Below are positions 26,707 through 64,000 of a DNA stretch of 64,000 nucleotides, piece after piece. Every line of letters starts with the position of its first letter. The stretch's first letter is position 1. The DNA is from Amoebidium appalachense (taxonomy: Eukaryota; Ichthyosporea). A model generated the notes under the pieces. It made no database searches. It was not told the origin of the DNA and saw nothing but the letters and a program-made list of their open reading frames with translations. The translations under genes were made by a program, and so were the position numbers. The stretch is taken from contig CAVNZM010000011.1 in assembly GCA_963693365.1 (NCBI GenBank), positions 8,370,001 to 8,434,000 of the forward strand, read 5' to 3'.

Positions 26707-26995
26707 TGCTCACCTTGCTTGCATAAGCAACCCCGCTCGTCTTTGATCAAGACGGGTTGACCCGCCCAAGTTCAGTTGATGCTGCTGTCTGAGTTGGAGC
26801 GTCGTATATACGCGAGCTAAGGGATCGAAACTCAGACGCAATTGATGACTTGGGTCCTCCCTGAGGATGGGCTCTGCTTATGACGCATACTGTGCACATG
26901 GCTGATGTTGCATACTTGAATATTTGCCTTTGCATGTGTCCTGCACCATGCTTCTCGTCGTGCATGCGTACTTCGTACCGTGTTCCGCATTCTCC
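26707..26995 (+). repeat. R1 dispersed repeat, longest copy (subfamily b)
   Basis: Starts with CCTTGCTTGCATAAGCAACC, which also occurs next to the copy at 49736-49975. It continues through CGTCTTTGATCAAGACGGGT and CCTGAGGATGGGCTCTGC and ends GTACTTCGTACCGTGTTCCG before a C-rich stretch. The 3' third differs from copy A and matches 28751-28851 and the complement of 44500-44600. Confidence 0.8.
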
Positions 26996-27096
26996 CTCTC
27001 CCCCCCCTCCCCCCCCCCCACACACACCCCCCTGGCCGCCCCCTTATATCCAATCACCCACACCTAACCAACCTTTCACCCCTTCCTACCCCCCCC

Positions 27097-27206
27097 CGTT
27101 TTTTTAACACCCACCTAAAACCTTTTTAACACCCACCTTTTTTTTTAACACCCACCTAAAACCTTTTTAACAGCCACCTTTTTTTTTAACACCCACCTAA
27201 AACCCC
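27097..27206. repeat. Minisatellite of TTTTTAACACCCACCTAAAACC-type units
   Basis: Alternating T-tracts and AACACCCACC blocks, about 5 blocks with period near 22-36 bp. Confidence 0.75.
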
Positions 27207-27312
27207 CTTCCCCTGTCTTCATCCCCATTCGAACCACCTCCATCCCCTCATTCCCCCCTCCCCCTCCCCCCTCCCCCCCCCCCCCCCAACACACACACAC
27301 ACACACACACAG

Positions 27313-35003
<7,691 letters not shown>

Positions 35004-36900
35004 TTGGGTTATGGTCACCTCTTTTTATTACCGGTTTTCTATTTTTATGATTTTTAAATGAGAATATGATTCAGGCGGAAAAGAGGCCCGATTTCTAAAG
35101 GGCGTAGGCTCAGGTTTAATTAAGGTCTATGTGTTGGTATTTCATGGCTTGGCTTGGTGGTTAAAATGACGCTAAGTGTATAAGTCGTGTTATATTGGCT
35201 TTGGCTTTTTATGGTATAATATCTTTTATATATTTACATTATAGAGTTATTGCACATTTGCCAAATAAGGGAAGAATGCCGACATAGACGTTAACGGAAC
35301 TCTGTTTCGTTTTCGAATTTCCGCATACCCCATGCGAAGTAACATGGAATGAATGAGCCTTGCCGCAGAGAGCGAGGTAATGGTGTAAACTTTAAACACT
35401 ATTTAGCTTTAGTTTCTCTATTTTCTGTTTTCTTTGTAATTTCTCTTCTTCGTTTCTCTGTTTCCTTTTTCTTTTTCTGTAATCCTTGTTTCCCTTTTCC
35501 TTTTTTCCTTTTTCTTTTTTTTCCTCCGCTTCTCTGTTTTCGTTTTCTTTTTTTCTTTTTTTTCCCCACCCTTCTATTTTCTCTTTTCAAACTCTAGTTC
35601 CTCTTTCTTTTTTCTTCGTTTCCTTTTTTCCTTTTCCGCTTTTCCCTTTGTGTAAACCCTTTCTTTCTTCTTTCTTCTTTTTTTTTTCTTTTTCCATTTT
35701 TCCAGGGTAGAAACAATTGTTGCCGGTTTACCATTTTAGCGCTAGCACCTCCCTCCAAAAGGTTGTATACGTATCCGGTTGTACATATTCATGTTTTATA
35801 TCAAAAAAATAACCTTTTCTCATTCTTTCGATGCGTATGGGGGCGTGGATGTGAGCGTGGGTGGGTGGGTGGTTGGGTACCCCAGTGCGCGCGCGCCGGG
35901 GGGGGGGGGGGGGGGGGGGGGGGGGATGGCAGACTGTACACGTGATGAAGTTCGTGCGCGCGTGTACATGTGTGCGCCGCGATATAATTGTGTGTTATCG
36001 TGCTGGGTTGGGTTTCTTGGGTCATTCAGTCTCCGGCGCCACTGAAGTTTTGTGTTCGTGTTTGTGTTTTGGCAGTTTGTCAATTGCAATTTACATCCAA
36101 CATGCTCAGAGACACACACATACACACACGGTACGTAGTGTGCACATGCATACACACAGACACACTCCGGGCCCCGGGGACCCCAGCCCCATTCCCCCCC
36201 CCCCCCCCCCCCCCTCCCCCCCCCCCCCCCCCCCCCCCCACCCGGGGGGATCCCCCGTTTACACACGCGTACGTGCCCACACACACATGGATCGATGGCT
36301 GTCCAGTGCGAACCACCAATCAATTATCCGATATCATGAGTTCGAATTCAACATTGTGAAAATTTCGCTCAATACTCTATTTCTATTTAACACCTCCAGA
36401 CTGAGCTCTCGATATGTATTGCGAAATCGTACACTTTCTTACCGGGTGCCCACACCGTGGCACATCACACCATATAGATCTCCATATCTGACCGGAGATG
36501 CCCGTATTATGGCCATATACTTGCAGAAGTGACGTAGTGGTATCGAAGATATGAACACATGTAATATATATGACGTATGCTCAGTATTTTCCAACCACGC
36601 ACACGTGTATGATACACACAGACAAGCTACCAAATATAACTGAACACTTGCTCACGGTGTTTATGCATTTAATATCAACACCCATACCTCCATCCAAAAA
36701 TAGCACAAACATTACTGCTATATAACCAAAGGTTCGTTTGAATGTATATAGCCTAAGAGTACTCCCTAAGCCCCATTTTCTCCTTGCAGACAAAATTTAC
36801 AAAACCAATAAGGGGAGAGAAGAGGGAAAAAAATAAACATAAGACAAAATTTTAAAATGAAAAAACTATGCTTACCAAAACAGACCGGCGTAAGCCATGA

Positions 36901-36941
<41 letters not shown>

Positions 36942-37070
36942 GGGGCTCCCCACCTCTCCCTCCGCTCTCGTATATCGGAAAGGCATTACAACTGAAAAAC
37001 GTAGAATCTGGAGTTTATCACCCAACCAACTAAACTACATAAAAATAAAATATCATAATGCAATTTAAAA
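35004..37070. other. Gap between convergent Kv and Sla2-like genes
   Basis: Contains AT-rich 3' flanking sequence (35004-35400), a 300-bp T/C-rich, nearly pure pyrimidine region (35405-35705), G- and C-tracts (35898-35925, 36197-36240, 36904-36939) and unique sequence. No coding exon was recognised. Confidence 0.6.
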
Positions 37071-63624
<26,554 letters not shown>

Positions 63625-63899
63625 CTGCTAACGTGTTAGATCGTGCAGGAAAAGCCGTTTCCCAGGTAACAGCACGTGCTAGATCTTGCGGTAACAGCAA
63701 TTTCCCACGAAAGAGCGAGCAGGTGTTAGATCTTGCGTGAACAGACAATTCCCATGTAACAGCACGTGTTAAACCCTTGTGGAAATAATCGTTTTTCACG
63801 AATAGGTGCTAAAATGTTCGAACCCAACTCGGATAATGTTTCACTAAGTAACTTGAGTAGGTCACCCGCCTTGATCAGAGATGGGCAAGGAAGGGGGGG

Positions 63900-63936
<37 letters not shown>

Positions 63937-63937
63937 T

Positions 63938-63974
<37 letters not shown>

Positions 63975-64000
63975 TCCTTTATTTGATTTGATTTATGTTT
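63625..64000. other. Upstream intron of the Sla2-like gene with R1 fragment
   Basis: 63650-63800 holds three degenerate copies of a roughly 50-bp unit (ACAGCACGTGCTAGATCTTG-like). 63815-63890 is an R1 5' fragment (CAACTCGGATAATGTTTCAC, ACCCGCCTTGATCAGAGA). 63903-63973 is a T-run followed by a G-run. The missing N-terminal ANTH exon was not found here. Confidence 0.6.

Noticed and set aside
36865-36905. Minus-strand exon ending TTTTG/GTAAGC near 36870
   Set aside because: Good donor, but only about 10 codons before a C-tract, beyond the stop codon of the Sla2-like gene, and no acceptor.

Overview
The window is intron-rich, repeat-dense nuclear DNA of a eukaryote. It has GT-AG introns, two degraded Ty1/copia retrotransposons, a Shaker-type voltage-gated K+ channel gene, a secreted metzincin metalloprotease gene, and an almost complete Sla2/HIP1R-type endocytic adaptor gene of at least 27 small exons. 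An ANTH + coiled-coil + THATCH protein beside an animal-like Kv channel points to the opisthokont/amoebozoan side of eukaryotes, for example a unicellular holozoan. That is inference; no rRNA or other taxonomic marker is present.

Layout. 0-1.8 kb: one putative exon and homopolymer tracts. 1.8-6.4 kb: copia element 1, with stops and frameshifts, split in its reverse transcriptase by a 436-bp solo-LTR-like insertion that has a 5-bp target duplication. 6.4-8.4 kb: a possible two-exon minus-strand gene among microsatellites. 10.1-13.2 kb: a two-exon plus-strand metalloprotease gene. 14.2-14.5 kb: a foldback element built of short palindromes. 16.5-21.3 kb: copia element 2, split in its integrase by a 294-bp MITE-like insertion with a 4-bp target duplication; its 3' region carries three hairpins at exact 56-bp spacing. 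22.35-22.46 kb: one putative minus-strand exon. 27.3-35.0 kb: Kv channel exons S1 to C terminus on the plus strand. 35.0-37.1 kb: the gap between two convergent genes. 37.07-63.62 kb: the minus-strand Sla2/HIP1R-like gene, whose N-terminal exon(s) were not found.

The introns are unusual. About 16 of the 35 Kv and Sla2 introns carry a long C-tract (sense strand) within about 20 nt of the 5' splice site. Around ten 3' splice sites are formed by the last CAG of a (CA)n microsatellite, and several 5' splice sites by the first GT of a (GT)n. Fragments of exons that span one splice junction are tandemly duplicated next to the real exon at seven places; the clearest is four extra copies of the 3' end of the THATCH exon. 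Two related families of dispersed repeats (called R1 and R2 here) abut C-tracts and occur many times; two R1 copies are about 98% identical, so the family was active recently.

The recognised genes have separate jobs: endocytic membrane-actin coupling, membrane excitability, and extracellular proteolysis. No operon-like link is visible. Exon boundaries were chosen by splice consensus and checked by reading phase. All 26 Sla2 junctions and all 9 Kv junctions are phase-consistent, which is the main support for the two gene models.
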